A program made the position numbers and the translations under genes. A stretch of DNA of 64,000 nt from Colwellia sp. 12G3 (GTDB lineage: Bacteria; Pseudomonadota; Gammaproteobacteria; Enterobacterales; Alteromonadaceae), in the NCBI RefSeq assembly GCF_002836775.1, contig NZ_PJAQ01000068.1, forward strand, positions 186,001 to 250,000. The letters run 5' to 3'. The notes under the pieces are model-generated. The model was not told where the DNA came from and did no database searches. It saw only the letters and a list, made by a program, of their open reading frames with translations. Positions 25,940-33,907 of the stretch are shown here, one piece after another (position 1 is the stretch's first letter; each line of letters starts with the position of its first letter).

Positions 25940-26086
25940 AGGGATTAAGAAGCCTTTAGGTACAAACACGTTTATTCTTATTAGTCATAACAACACCCTA
26001 CTTATAAAGAGATTAACACATCAAAAAAAGAGTAGAAATTTCTACTCTTTTTTCATAACAACACCCAGTTCATTAAGGGATTAGAC
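25916..26086 (+). repeat. Three decayed CRISPR repeats at the array tail
   Basis: Degenerate copies at 25916-25950, 25984-26019 and 26052-26086 keep the CATAACA start and ATTA(A)GA/ATTAGAC ends but have drifted in the middle (for example CACCACCTTGC). The gaps between them are 33 and 32 bp, the normal spacer length, so they are an old array tail rather than chance matches. The second gap is almost entirely the terminator hairpin. Confidence 0.85.
26024..26053. terminator. Bidirectional intrinsic terminator at the array end
   Basis: A perfect 30-bp palindrome with A6 at its left and T6 at its right edge; the arms read GAGTAGAAA/TTTCTACTC. It would form a stem followed by a U-tract on either strand. 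It occupies the spacer-sized gap between the last two decayed repeats and probably ends array transcription. Confidence 0.75.
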
Positions 26087-26224
26087 GTGTGGATGCCTTT
26101 ATGAAAATCGTAAAGTGAAAAATGTAAAAATGAAGCACTGACAATCATTACAACTGCGTTTTATCTGAACTAGCTAGAATTAACTAAATCATCGAGTTAT
26201 TGATTATGGTTTTATTTTTCATCT

Positions 26225-26261
26225 TTAATTGATTAATATAACGTTTACTTTAATCAATTAA
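26225..26261. promoter_or_regulatory. Inverted repeat upstream of the Card1-like gene
   Basis: Arms TTAATTGATTAA (26225-26236) and TTAATCAATTAA (26250-26261) are perfect reverse complements with a 13-bp gap, 63 bp before the TTG start. This could be an operator or an mRNA hairpin. It is unlike the 16-bp palindrome found elsewhere. Confidence 0.4.
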
Positions 26262-26324
26262 GTATTTACTTTTATTGGTTATATTGTCACTTTAGCCCCT
26301 ATACTTTATCGAAAGGATTTCACT

Positions 26325-27515
26325 TTGATCATTCATATAAACTTAATTTCACATCAGTTATTACCTAATGTTATTGGTAGCTTTAGCAATCCTGATAAAG
26401 AAATGAAAATAATTTTAGTATTAGGTGATAATAAATTAAAAGAAAAAGCGGTATTACTCGAAGATTTTTACCGTAAAAAAGGGGTTACTCACATTGAAAC
26501 GATTAATTGCCAAACGAGTACTGATCATGCAAAAATTTTTGTTCGCGCAGAAGCTTTATTTGAACAATTAAGATTTGAATACCCCAATGCTATGATTGCG
26601 GTAAATGCAACCGGCGGCACCAAACCTATGTCAATTGCCTTTACTCAGGTTTTTGATAAGTTAACTGAAAAATCTATGGTTTTTTATACTGATACTATCG
26701 AAAAACAAAATACTATTTTAACCAACCCTCATCAAAATAAATTCCCTCCTTTACCTTATGTAAGTGTGTTAAATGTTGATGACTATTTATATTTAAATCA
26801 ATTTAATGTGAATAGTGAAATAAATAAACATTGTCGAGAGCATGACAATATTATTGATCGCCGTCCTGTCACTGATTTTTTATTAGGTCTGTGCAAGCGA
26901 GAAACTAATTTGATTTCACTCTTGAATGGTCTTGCCGGACAAACTAATTTTAGTAGCAACAATAAATTTAAGCCTGTTGTTGAGCGCGTGCCTCAATTTA
27001 ACAGCATGGTAAGTTGTTATCAGCATTTTGAACGCGCTAATTTAGTGACTTTTAACGAAGCAGAGGCAACTATTACCTTCTCTTCTGAGGAGGCTGCAAG
27101 GTATATTGGTGGCGCTTGGTTTGAAGAATTTGCTTATTTAGCCGCTTTTGATTCGGGTATTGATTATGTTTCTACGAGTGTTGATGGCCATTGGTTAGAT
27201 AAAAATAATACGGAAAGTTCTGTAAGTAACGAGCTTGATCTTGTGCTGGTACATAATAACCAAATGATGATTGTTGAGTGTAAAACCAGTAATTGGCGTG
27301 AAGCCGGTAAAGGCCAAGATGTTACGTTAAAGCTGGAAAGTTTAATGCGTAATTTAGGCGGGAGTCATGCTAAAGGCATTTTGTTGAGTGTGTTTGAATT
27401 ACCTGAGCATACTCACGACAGAGTTAAGAACTTAAACAATTTAACGCCTTTATCTGGCGGTGCTATTCATGGTTTGGTGAATCAACTAAAAGACTGGAAA
27501 TCCAAGGTGAGTTAA
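26325..27515 (+). CDS. card1: Card1/Can2-type CARF nuclease (type III CRISPR effector)
   Basis: 396 aa. The N-terminal CARF domain has a Rossmann-like start and the ligand loop NATGGTKPMSIAF. The C-terminal PD-(D/E)xK domain has NELDLVLV followed by MMIVECKTSNW, the Asp and the Glu-x-Lys of the active site. Card1/Can2 proteins bind cyclic tetra-adenylate made by Cas10 and then cut DNA and/or RNA (family knowledge). The start is TTG at 26325, with AAGGA 8 nt upstream; no in-frame ATG fits. It lies just beyond the array tail and is separated from the cas operon by the DarT/DarG-like pair. Confidence 0.88.
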   Translation: MIIHINLISHQLLPNVIGSFSNPDKEMKIILVLGDNKLKEKAVLLEDFYRKKGVTHIETINCQTSTDHAKIFVRAEALFEQLRFEYPNAMIAVNATGGTKPMSIAFTQVFDKLTEKSMVFYTDTIEKQNTILTNPHQNKFPPLPYVSVLNVDDYLYLNQFNVNSEINKHCREHDNIIDRRPVTDFLLGLCKRETNLISLLNGLAGQTNFSSNNKFKPVVERVPQFNSMVSCYQHFERANLVTFNEAEATITFSSEEAARYIGGAWFEEFAYLAAFDSGIDYVSTSVDGHWLDKNNTESSVSNELDLVLVHNNQMMIVECKTSNWREAGKGQDVTLKLESLMRNLGGSHAKGILLSVFELPEHTHDRVKNLNNLTPLSGGAIHGLVNQLKDWKSKVS

Positions 27516-27520
27516 TTATT

Positions 27521-27536
27521 TTCACAAGCTTGTGAA
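27521..27536. promoter_or_regulatory. Palindrome copy 6 (perfect; upstream of darT)
   Basis: TTCACAAGCTTGTGAA, the only perfect 16-bp copy in the window. It lies 98 bp upstream of the darT-like ATG and 5 bp after the Card1-like stop. Confidence 0.65.
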
Positions 27537-27634
27537 GACAAGACAACAAATGTAAGTCTGTAAACTTCTAATTATTGAAACAGGTGCTGCTTAACACGCA
27601 CACCTTTTTATTAATAATTTAGAGGTACAGACAT

Positions 27635-28231
27635 ATGGCTTATAACTTTTCTCATTTATCGACAGTTGATCACATGACTCATATTGCTAATCTAGAAGGG
27701 ATATTAGCAAATGGGCTACTTGCCCATAATAATCCTTTTCAGAAAGTTGATATAAGTAATCAGGCTGTTAATAATCGCAGAAGCGGTCGTGAGCCTATAT
27801 ATAATCGTAGTATTCATGATTATGTTCCTTTTTACTTTAATCCTAGAAACGCCATGCTATTTCGTAATCAGCAAAGTTTTTCACAAGGTTTGATTATTGT
27901 TTTAGGCTTCAATAAAAATATTATTTCCACACCAGGAGCTGTTTATACTAATGGTAATGCTGCTCGAAATGATACTAGCTTTTCTAATGATGAGGCCTTT
28001 TTAGAAGCGTTAAACTGGGATAGAGTTTTTAGTCAACGGTGGGTGAATTATGGCAAATATGATGAAAGTATTAAAACCGCTATGATGTCTGAATTACTGA
28101 TACACGGTGAAGTTGGTATAGACGATTTAGAGGTGATTTATTGTGCGACTAATGAAGCTAAGCAATATATTATTGATAACATAGATATTCATGATATTTG
28201 TGTTGAAGTTTGCCCTTCGTTATTTTTCTAG
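27635..28231 (+). CDS. darT: DarT-like DNA ADP-ribosyltransferase toxin
   Basis: 198 aa, typical DarT length. Motifs: HMTHIANLEGILANGLL (N-terminal NAD-site His region), NNRRSGREPI, VPFYFNPRNAMLFRNQ and the catalytic-Glu region MMSELLIHGEV. DarT adds ADP-ribose to thymidine or guanosine in single-stranded DNA and blocks phage replication; DarG reverses this (family knowledge). A ribosome site (GAGG) lies upstream of the ATG at 27635. It is followed at 9 bp by the macrodomain gene. Position between two CRISPR-linked CARF genes suggests either a nested toxin-antitoxin pair or a co-opted effector. Confidence 0.88.
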   Translation: MAYNFSHLSTVDHMTHIANLEGILANGLLAHNNPFQKVDISNQAVNNRRSGREPIYNRSIHDYVPFYFNPRNAMLFRNQQSFSQGLIIVLGFNKNIISTPGAVYTNGNAARNDTSFSNDEAFLEALNWDRVFSQRWVNYGKYDESIKTAMMSELLIHGEVGIDDLEVIYCATNEAKQYIIDNIDIHDICVEVCPSLFF

Positions 28232-28239
28232 GAGTTGTC

Positions 28240-28956
28240 ATGATTAATATAAAAACAGGTAATATTTTTTCAACACATTGTCAAACCATTGTAAACACAG
28301 TAAATTGTGTTGGTGTTATGGGTGCAGGCATTGCCCTTGAGTTTAAGTTAAGATACCCAGAAATGTTTACTTTGTATCAAGGCTATTGTGCTAAAGGCCA
28401 ATTAACACTTGGTAATTTATGGATTTATAATGACAAACAAAAAAGTGACGCCTGCTCTAGGGTTTTAAACTTCCCCACTAAAAATCATTGGAAAGATCCG
28501 TCTTCTCTTGATGATATAAAGTTGGGGTTAAAAAAGTTTATCGCTACGTTTAAGGAGAAAGATATTACGTCTATTGCTTTTCCTTTACTTGGTGCAAGTT
28601 TAGGTGGCCTTAGTGAAAGTGTAGTTTTGTCTTTAATGAAAGAGTCTTTGACAGACCTAGAGATAGATATTGAGATTTGGCATTTTGATCCAACAGCAGA
28701 AGATGATTTATACCATAACTTTTGCCGTAAATTTAATAACTTACCAGAAGATGAATTAAAAAAATTATCGGGATTAAATTTAGGAGCCATAAAAAAAATA
28801 AAAATAGCGTTAAATGACCCTAATATCAATTCATTGAACGGTTTACTCCGCGTTAAAGGTATAGGTAAAACAACGGTAGAAAAATCATTTAAATTTATTA
28901 TGGATAACAACTCAAATACAGCAAATACTTCCCCTGTAGAGCTCTCTTTATTTTAA
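28240..28956 (+). CDS. darG: DarG-like macrodomain antitoxin with C-terminal helix-hairpin-helix-like motif
   Basis: 238 aa from the ATG at 28240 (MINIKTGNIF), with AGGAG at 28230; an in-frame ATG at 28210 lies inside darT and is rejected. The macrodomain is clear: NTVNCVGVMGAGIALEFK, then FPLLGASLGGLSES for the ADP-ribose loops. DarG macrodomains remove DarT modifications (family knowledge). Known DarG proteins are often longer, with a toxin-binding C-terminal domain; here the last ~80 residues are shorter and contain LLRVKGIGKTTVEK, a helix-hairpin-helix-like DNA-binding pattern. That tail may tether the enzyme to DNA (inference). Confidence 0.85.
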   Translation: MINIKTGNIFSTHCQTIVNTVNCVGVMGAGIALEFKLRYPEMFTLYQGYCAKGQLTLGNLWIYNDKQKSDACSRVLNFPTKNHWKDPSSLDDIKLGLKKFIATFKEKDITSIAFPLLGASLGGLSESVVLSLMKESLTDLEIDIEIWHFDPTAEDDLYHNFCRKFNNLPEDELKKLSGLNLGAIKKIKIALNDPNINSLNGLLRVKGIGKTTVEKSFKFIMDNNSNTANTSPVELSLF

Positions 28957-29005
28957 TGTTTTATTAGGTAATGAGGCATGTTTATTAAAATATACATGCT
29001 AAATG

Positions 29006-29021
29006 TTCACAAGGTTGTGAA
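29006..29021. promoter_or_regulatory. Palindrome copy 7 (between convergent genes)
   Basis: TTCACAAGGTTGTGAA, flanked by G and C so that 8-bp arms match around a central GG. It lies between darG and the CARF gene, which converge, so it is not in a usual promoter position. It could act as a distal operator or be fortuitous. Confidence 0.4.
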
Positions 29022-29097
29022 CAACAAGCCTAACAATTAACTCTGTAATATGAACTACACAATGAGACGGTGAAGGATTACTGCTCGCCAAACAACT

Positions 29098-30276
29098 TTA
29101 TCTTTTTTGATATAAAGCCTTTTTTGAAAAAACGTCCATCGTCACAACTTTAGTTTGCTCTTTGAATAAAACCGAAATATTTTCAGGGGCTATTTTTAAT
29201 CCAAACAGCATGGCTGAACTTCTTTCTGAGAGCTTCTTTATTGCTTGCAAACTAAAGTTTTCTGCTGAGCGTTGCCCTAATGCCTGCTTAAATGCCGTTT
29301 TTACTTTGGTTTTTCTATCATTAAAGTAACTTTTATCCATCCCCTTATGTAGTGATAACTCTACCTTACTGGTGATTCCGTTATTAATAATTTCATAGAA
29401 CTCTTTAAAGCCTTCTGCGTACTCTTCACTAGGAGAGCCCTCTGTTGGAATACTGACGCCTTCAGCACCCTCTTCACCTAATTGTGCAATCCAAGCCAAA
29501 AAGGCTATTTCTGCATTAGCCATCGGCACATCAAAGTTATTAGCTAAAACTCTCTTATTAACTAAATCAATCACTAATTTAGGCTCTTGACTGGCAACAT
29601 TTATCAATTTAATGGTTTCAGTATAACTCGCCTTTTGTTTTATCATTCGCTCTGGCATTTCATCACGCATACGAACAAATGGAATTTCAGCTAGCGTTAC
29701 TTGAGCGTTTTTTGCATTAAAGGATATATTATTATAATTGGTAACCCGCTTATCTTTAATTGTTGGGTAAAAGAAGTCTTTTACATTTTCAAACTCTTCA
29801 CTGACCAATACATGAGATAAACTATCCTGAGAACGTCCAAATAAACTCATGGCGTACCCCATGAAAAAAGTCATTGTTTTACGCCCACCAGCTAAACTTG
29901 CAAAAATATTAACGTTATCATGCTCAGCAAGCTCTCTTACGTGATTAATAATGTAATCAGCTAAAGCATTATGATCTCCTACTGAACGAGCATCAGCGAC
30001 GGCGTTTCCGTCGGCATCAGGAATAACAAAAATATTTTCTTTGGTAAATGGTATTGCGGGTAAATTATACTCTTTACATAGCTGGACAAGTTGTGACGGC
30101 TGCTCGCCATCTTCCATGCCTAAGCCTATCCAAGCTTGTTCACATCCTTTTGATGTAGTTATTATTTGTACTTCATCAATAATTACGTTTTTATTTATAT
30201 ATAGGGCATAAATTGTTTCTGTAACAACCTGTGGTGACATACCAGTTACAGCCACTAGAACATTTTTTATTTTCAC
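29098..30276 (-). CDS. CARF-family protein of the Cas_NE0113/ring-nuclease type
   Basis: 392 aa. The N-terminus AVTGMSPQVVTETIYAL and the block SLAGGRKTMTFFMGYAMSLF followed by SHVLVSEEF are signatures of the NE0113 CARF family (TIGR02584/PF09623), which databases annotate as a Csm6-like or ring-nuclease protein of type III systems (family knowledge). The last ~170 residues are helical with no HEPN R-x4-H motif that I can find, which favours cyclic-oligoadenylate sensing or degradation over RNase activity. It is the last gene of the minus-strand cas operon, 33 bp after cas6. Confidence 0.82.
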   Translation of the reverse strand: MKIKNVLVAVTGMSPQVVTETIYALYINKNVIIDEVQIITTSKGCEQAWIGLGMEDGEQPSQLVQLCKEYNLPAIPFTKENIFVIPDADGNAVADARSVGDHNALADYIINHVRELAEHDNVNIFASLAGGRKTMTFFMGYAMSLFGRSQDSLSHVLVSEEFENVKDFFYPTIKDKRVTNYNNISFNAKNAQVTLAEIPFVRMRDEMPERMIKQKASYTETIKLINVASQEPKLVIDLVNKRVLANNFDVPMANAEIAFLAWIAQLGEEGAEGVSIPTEGSPSEEYAEGFKEFYEIINNGITSKVELSLHKGMDKSYFNDRKTKVKTAFKQALGQRSAENFSLQAIKKLSERSSAMLFGLKIAPENISVLFKEQTKVVTMDVFSKKALYQKR

Positions 30277-30309
30277 TTATTGACACTCCATTCTTTTTAA
30301 TATGATTTC

Positions 30310-31179
30310 TTATTCTATTAATTGATATTTTCCTAAGCCGAATGTCGTTTTTCCACCGATGTTCAGCTGCTCTCCAATTTGCAACCAGGGTAATACTTGA
30401 GCAATTTCACCAAAATAACTTACCTGCCCCTTTAACCCACCAAACGGCAGTTGCCTTTTGTCTTTTAATGAATAACGTTCCCAATTTTCAAAGTAGATAT
30501 GTTCGTTTTGTTCGTAACCTCCAAGAACGGGCAGTTCTTGAATAAGTGCTTTAATCAGTTCAGGTTCATCGCACACCCAAAACTGACACAGCTGACTAAA
30601 ACGACGAGATATTTGCTTAAGTAGCAAAGTAAGGTTAGGGGCTTGTTTTTGCAGGATTTTCCCATGCACCTTTAGTCGCACCGGCGTAATAAAGTTGATC
30701 GCGAACTCTCGTTGTTCATAAACATCAGGACGTATTGTTATCCAGTCGAGTAATGACGTTGTGTGAATACCGGCTTTGCTTTTACCCGGTAACAAAGAGC
30801 TAACACTGATTAATGAGAAGGGTGTTCTTTGTGAACCAAAACCTAATGCTTGCCCATAATCGATCGCCTTTAAAAGGGTGGGAGCCAGTTTGGTTACCTG
30901 ACCAATAAGTACAATGTCAAAATAATAAATCTCTTGAGCTTGCCAGTGCGTTTTATGATCTTCATTAGGACAAATAATATATGGTTTAGGTTGTTGGTTG
31001 TCGTGTTCACCGTATAAGGCAAAAAAAGCGCGTTCATCTATATGTTTTACTGCATGGCCTAACCAGCCATGCAGCATTGAACCTTTAAAAGCGGGTAATA
31101 CGGTATCTTGCTTAAACTGAATATAAATACGTAGTTTAAGCAAGTCGCACTGCTGTGCGAGTAAGGTTAATGCTTGCAT
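30310..31179 (-). CDS. cas6: Cas6-family pre-crRNA endoribonuclease
   Basis: 289 aa. It has the RAMP-type N-terminus with FKGSMLHGWLGHAV and the C-terminal glycine-rich loop LNIGGKTTFGLGKYQL, both hallmarks of the PF10040 branch of Cas6. The internal YGQALGFGSQRTPF is a further RAMP glycine motif. It would cut the repeat RNA to leave the 8-nt ATTAAGAC handle (family knowledge). Its ATG shares one base with the stop of the large RAMP gene upstream, so translation is coupled. Confidence 0.85.
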   Translation of the reverse strand: MQALTLLAQQCDLLKLRIYIQFKQDTVLPAFKGSMLHGWLGHAVKHIDERAFFALYGEHDNQQPKPYIICPNEDHKTHWQAQEIYYFDIVLIGQVTKLAPTLLKAIDYGQALGFGSQRTPFSLISVSSLLPGKSKAGIHTTSLLDWITIRPDVYEQREFAINFITPVRLKVHGKILQKQAPNLTLLLKQISRRFSQLCQFWVCDEPELIKALIQELPVLGGYEQNEHIYFENWERYSLKDKRQLPFGGLKGQVSYFGEIAQVLPWLQIGEQLNIGGKTTFGLGKYQLIE

Positions 31180-33398
31180 TAACTTTTTACCGTTAAGCTA
31201 TATTTTGCAATTAATGACGTTATTAGTTCTTTGCGGGGTTTAAGTTTTTTCTTGTTACTAATATTTAAGTATTCACATACTCTTTTGTTAGTAACAAGCT
31301 CATATAGTTTTTGTGCAGCATCATTTGAGACCGTTATTTCAATAAGTTCATTTAGCATTTCTTCTATAGGAGCATTAAATTCTCGTTTTGCTTCTATGGT
31401 TATCGCTTTTTCTAGGGTAAATTGAAGTTGAGCTACTTTTTTCATCTCTTCTGGCAGAGCATCCATTTGTTTGGCTACTTGTGCTTCCTGTTCAGCTTTT
31501 TGTGCTTGTTCAGCTTCAAAGGCAAGATCTTTAGCTAATTTAATCTGTTTTTGTTTTTCACTATTAAACCAAGTATCGTCTGTATCTTCACTTGTGCATA
31601 ACTGCGCTAAACGCCCTTTCGAGAAACTTAATGAGCCAGAAGGCACTTGCCCCTCAATACGCTTTATAGCCTTTCCTGCTGAGGTCATAGCTGGTAGTGA
31701 AGCTTTATAATTTTTTGCAGACTGGTAATCACCAAGTGCCATATAATTTAAATTTCTATCTTTGTTTTCTTCCATATTAGTCATTGATAGAAAATTTTGT
31801 AGCTGTACACTTTCGCTCCAGCCACTATCGTCTGAAGAGTGTTGAGAGTTCATGTGCTCAATAAATTGCTGAATATGAAAATCAGTGCAATCACTTACCT
31901 CGTTTTCTATATCGTTTGCATTTATTGATAGTTTATCTACAACTAATTGTACTGCACCAGCACCTAATGACTTACCATGGCCTAAACCATGATATTGCTT
32001 TTGTGCCACTTCGCTTTTACCTAACGATAAACTCCACAGCAAAGCCCCTAACTCTTCATTCTTTAAGTTATGAAAAACTATTTTTCCTGAAAACTGACTA
32101 TTAATGTTCAAAAGCTCTAACTGGCTTTTTACATTTAAATTTTTATTATCACTAGGGTTTTCTTCAAATTTGCTTTGAGTGACATAACGCTTCCAGCCCG
32201 CAATCTTGGCGTTTTTATTGTCATAATCAGTATACTCACCTCCACTTTTTTGCTCTAAGTATGCGCCTTTAAATGTTGCTTTCGGGCCATTAAGTGTGAC
32301 CGAAGTTGATACCATAACCCCTTGGTTTTTAGTAACACTTGCATCACTAAAGCTAACTCTACTTTTTAAACTGAAGCCTTGTTCACGTAATGTACCAAAC
32401 ATGAGTTCACTCATATCAAAGTAATGTTCACTGGTGCGTGCTTGTGTTTGGTGTATTGTAGCCAAGTCTGTAGCTGAATGGTTATAAAGCACACGTGGCA
32501 TTTTTGCTAAGCCTAATGAATGCAATTTAGCTTGCCCTTTTTCAAACAGGGCAAATACCGGGATCCCTTTTTCAGACTGGTTATTCACTAAATACGCAAT
32601 TTGTTCCTCACCATGACTAATAAACATTTTATTTGCTTTGTCATTTATTTCATCATTTGATACCGATACTGATTGTTCATCGCCATAAAAACAATAACTA
32701 AACTCATAGTCATCTGGTTTGCTTTGCCCCATTCCTTTGATGCGATTATTACAAAAAACTAGGTGGCCTTCTTCTCCTGCTGCTTCTATATTTTCAACCC
32801 AGGTAACACGACCTTGTTTGCCTTCTTTTACAAACGTAGTGATATTTATCGACTGAGAAAGCGGTAAGCTTTTATATTTAGTAACCGCGGGGTCAATATT
32901 TTTAATCGTTTTACCTAAAGCAGCTTTCAACTTACTATGTTTTACTTTAGCTGCTTTACAGGTTGTTAACTCCCAGTTTTTACTATTCGAATTGAATTTC
33001 AACCATGCTGGTAAAACAACATTTTTTTGAACTACATTGGATAAATAATGACTTTTACTTGATACATCACGGTAAGCAAAATGGCTATCATCAATCCCAG
33101 AAAACTTACCAAATGTAGCTATTTCTAATACATTGCGGATCATGCCTTTTAAGCTTGAACCAGGAATAACAGGGTTACCTTTTGGATCTTTAGCCCATTG
33201 CACTAAAGTAGGTTCTCCGTTAGCTTGTTTTTGATCACCCCCGACACATAATGGGGTTGAATTGGTTAAGGTGTAATCAATAACGCCTGAGTAACCGTCT
33301 TTAAAGGGTACGTCATGGCTAACTAAGTGTGCCCAATCGGGCATGTAAATCCACTTGGATAATGGAACAAAGTGATATGGCGTATGAACTTGGCTCAT
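31179..33398 (-). CDS. TIGR03986-type CRISPR RAMP protein (III-D-like backbone subunit)
   Basis: 739 aa. The N-terminal RAMP domain has DYTLTNSTPLCVGG and VIPGSSLKGMIRNVLE; a second glycine-rich block, QYHGLGHGKSLGAGAVQL, follows around residue 470. The C-terminal ~200 residues are charged and coiled-coil-like (EAEQAQKAEQEAQVAKQ). This matches the TIGR03986 family that accompanies csx10 and csx19 in type III-D loci (family knowledge). It should form part of the crRNA-binding Cas7 filament. Confidence 0.82.
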   Translation of the reverse strand: MSQVHTPYHFVPLSKWIYMPDWAHLVSHDVPFKDGYSGVIDYTLTNSTPLCVGGDQKQANGEPTLVQWAKDPKGNPVIPGSSLKGMIRNVLEIATFGKFSGIDDSHFAYRDVSSKSHYLSNVVQKNVVLPAWLKFNSNSKNWELTTCKAAKVKHSKLKAALGKTIKNIDPAVTKYKSLPLSQSINITTFVKEGKQGRVTWVENIEAAGEEGHLVFCNNRIKGMGQSKPDDYEFSYCFYGDEQSVSVSNDEINDKANKMFISHGEEQIAYLVNNQSEKGIPVFALFEKGQAKLHSLGLAKMPRVLYNHSATDLATIHQTQARTSEHYFDMSELMFGTLREQGFSLKSRVSFSDASVTKNQGVMVSTSVTLNGPKATFKGAYLEQKSGGEYTDYDNKNAKIAGWKRYVTQSKFEENPSDNKNLNVKSQLELLNINSQFSGKIVFHNLKNEELGALLWSLSLGKSEVAQKQYHGLGHGKSLGAGAVQLVVDKLSINANDIENEVSDCTDFHIQQFIEHMNSQHSSDDSGWSESVQLQNFLSMTNMEENKDRNLNYMALGDYQSAKNYKASLPAMTSAGKAIKRIEGQVPSGSLSFSKGRLAQLCTSEDTDDTWFNSEKQKQIKLAKDLAFEAEQAQKAEQEAQVAKQMDALPEEMKKVAQLQFTLEKAITIEAKREFNAPIEEMLNELIEITVSNDAAQKLYELVTNKRVCEYLNISNKKKLKPRKELITSLIAKYSLTVKS

Positions 33399-33907
33399 TA
33401 TTGTACTTCCTTGTTATTTAATGCATCGAAGCCTAGAAATTGCTGTGCTAGTGGTAACCAACGTCCTTCGTTAACACCTTCGCTTTCAAGTTGCCACCAT
33501 AAGCGGTAGCTTGCAGTTGTTGCTTGTTCTTTTAAGTTATTACGAATAATCAATTGTTGCTCGGTATAAAATTGCTTCTCCGCTTTAGTTTCCTCAACGA
33601 GGAAACTAGTTAAAAGGTAACTATCCCCTTGTTGTAACTTAACGTGCAAACTATCGTTTTTTGCATTGCAGTATTGCGCTTCTAAAATATTAGGTTTACT
33701 TGGTGCTTGCGCTGAAATAACAAGTTCATCACTGTATTGTACCCAGCCTTGCGTGGCTGAAAATGTTTCAATAACGATTACTAACTGCCTTACGCTCACA
33801 ACTTCTGTCTTCACAGTTAAGTTTGCTGAATATACTTTAGGCAGCTCTAGTTCAGAGATATCCGCTTTAAGATGTTCATATTGAGTTAGGCTTTCACTTA
33901 AGCTCAT
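33398..33907 (-). CDS. csx19: Csx19-like small protein of type III-D CRISPR
   Basis: 169 aa. The sequence is beta-rich and weakly conserved; its size and position between two RAMP genes next to the TIGR03986-type gene fit Csx19 (TIGR03984), a type III-D marker. The C-terminus SYRLWWQLESEGVNEGRWLPLAQQ supports a folded unit. The role in the family is poorly known; it may occupy a small-subunit position. It overlaps both neighbours (ATGA at one end, one base at the other). Confidence 0.65.
   Translation of the reverse strand: MSLSESLTQYEHLKADISELELPKVYSANLTVKTEVVSVRQLVIVIETFSATQGWVQYSDELVISAQAPSKPNILEAQYCNAKNDSLHVKLQQGDSYLLTSFLVEETKAEKQFYTEQQLIIRNNLKEQATTASYRLWWQLESEGVNEGRWLPLAQQFLGFDALNNKEVQ

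Noticed and set aside
30130-30146. CCAAGCTTGTTCAC resembling the 16-bp palindrome
   Set aside because: It lies inside the CARF coding sequence and matches only one half-site plus the core, so it looks like chance.
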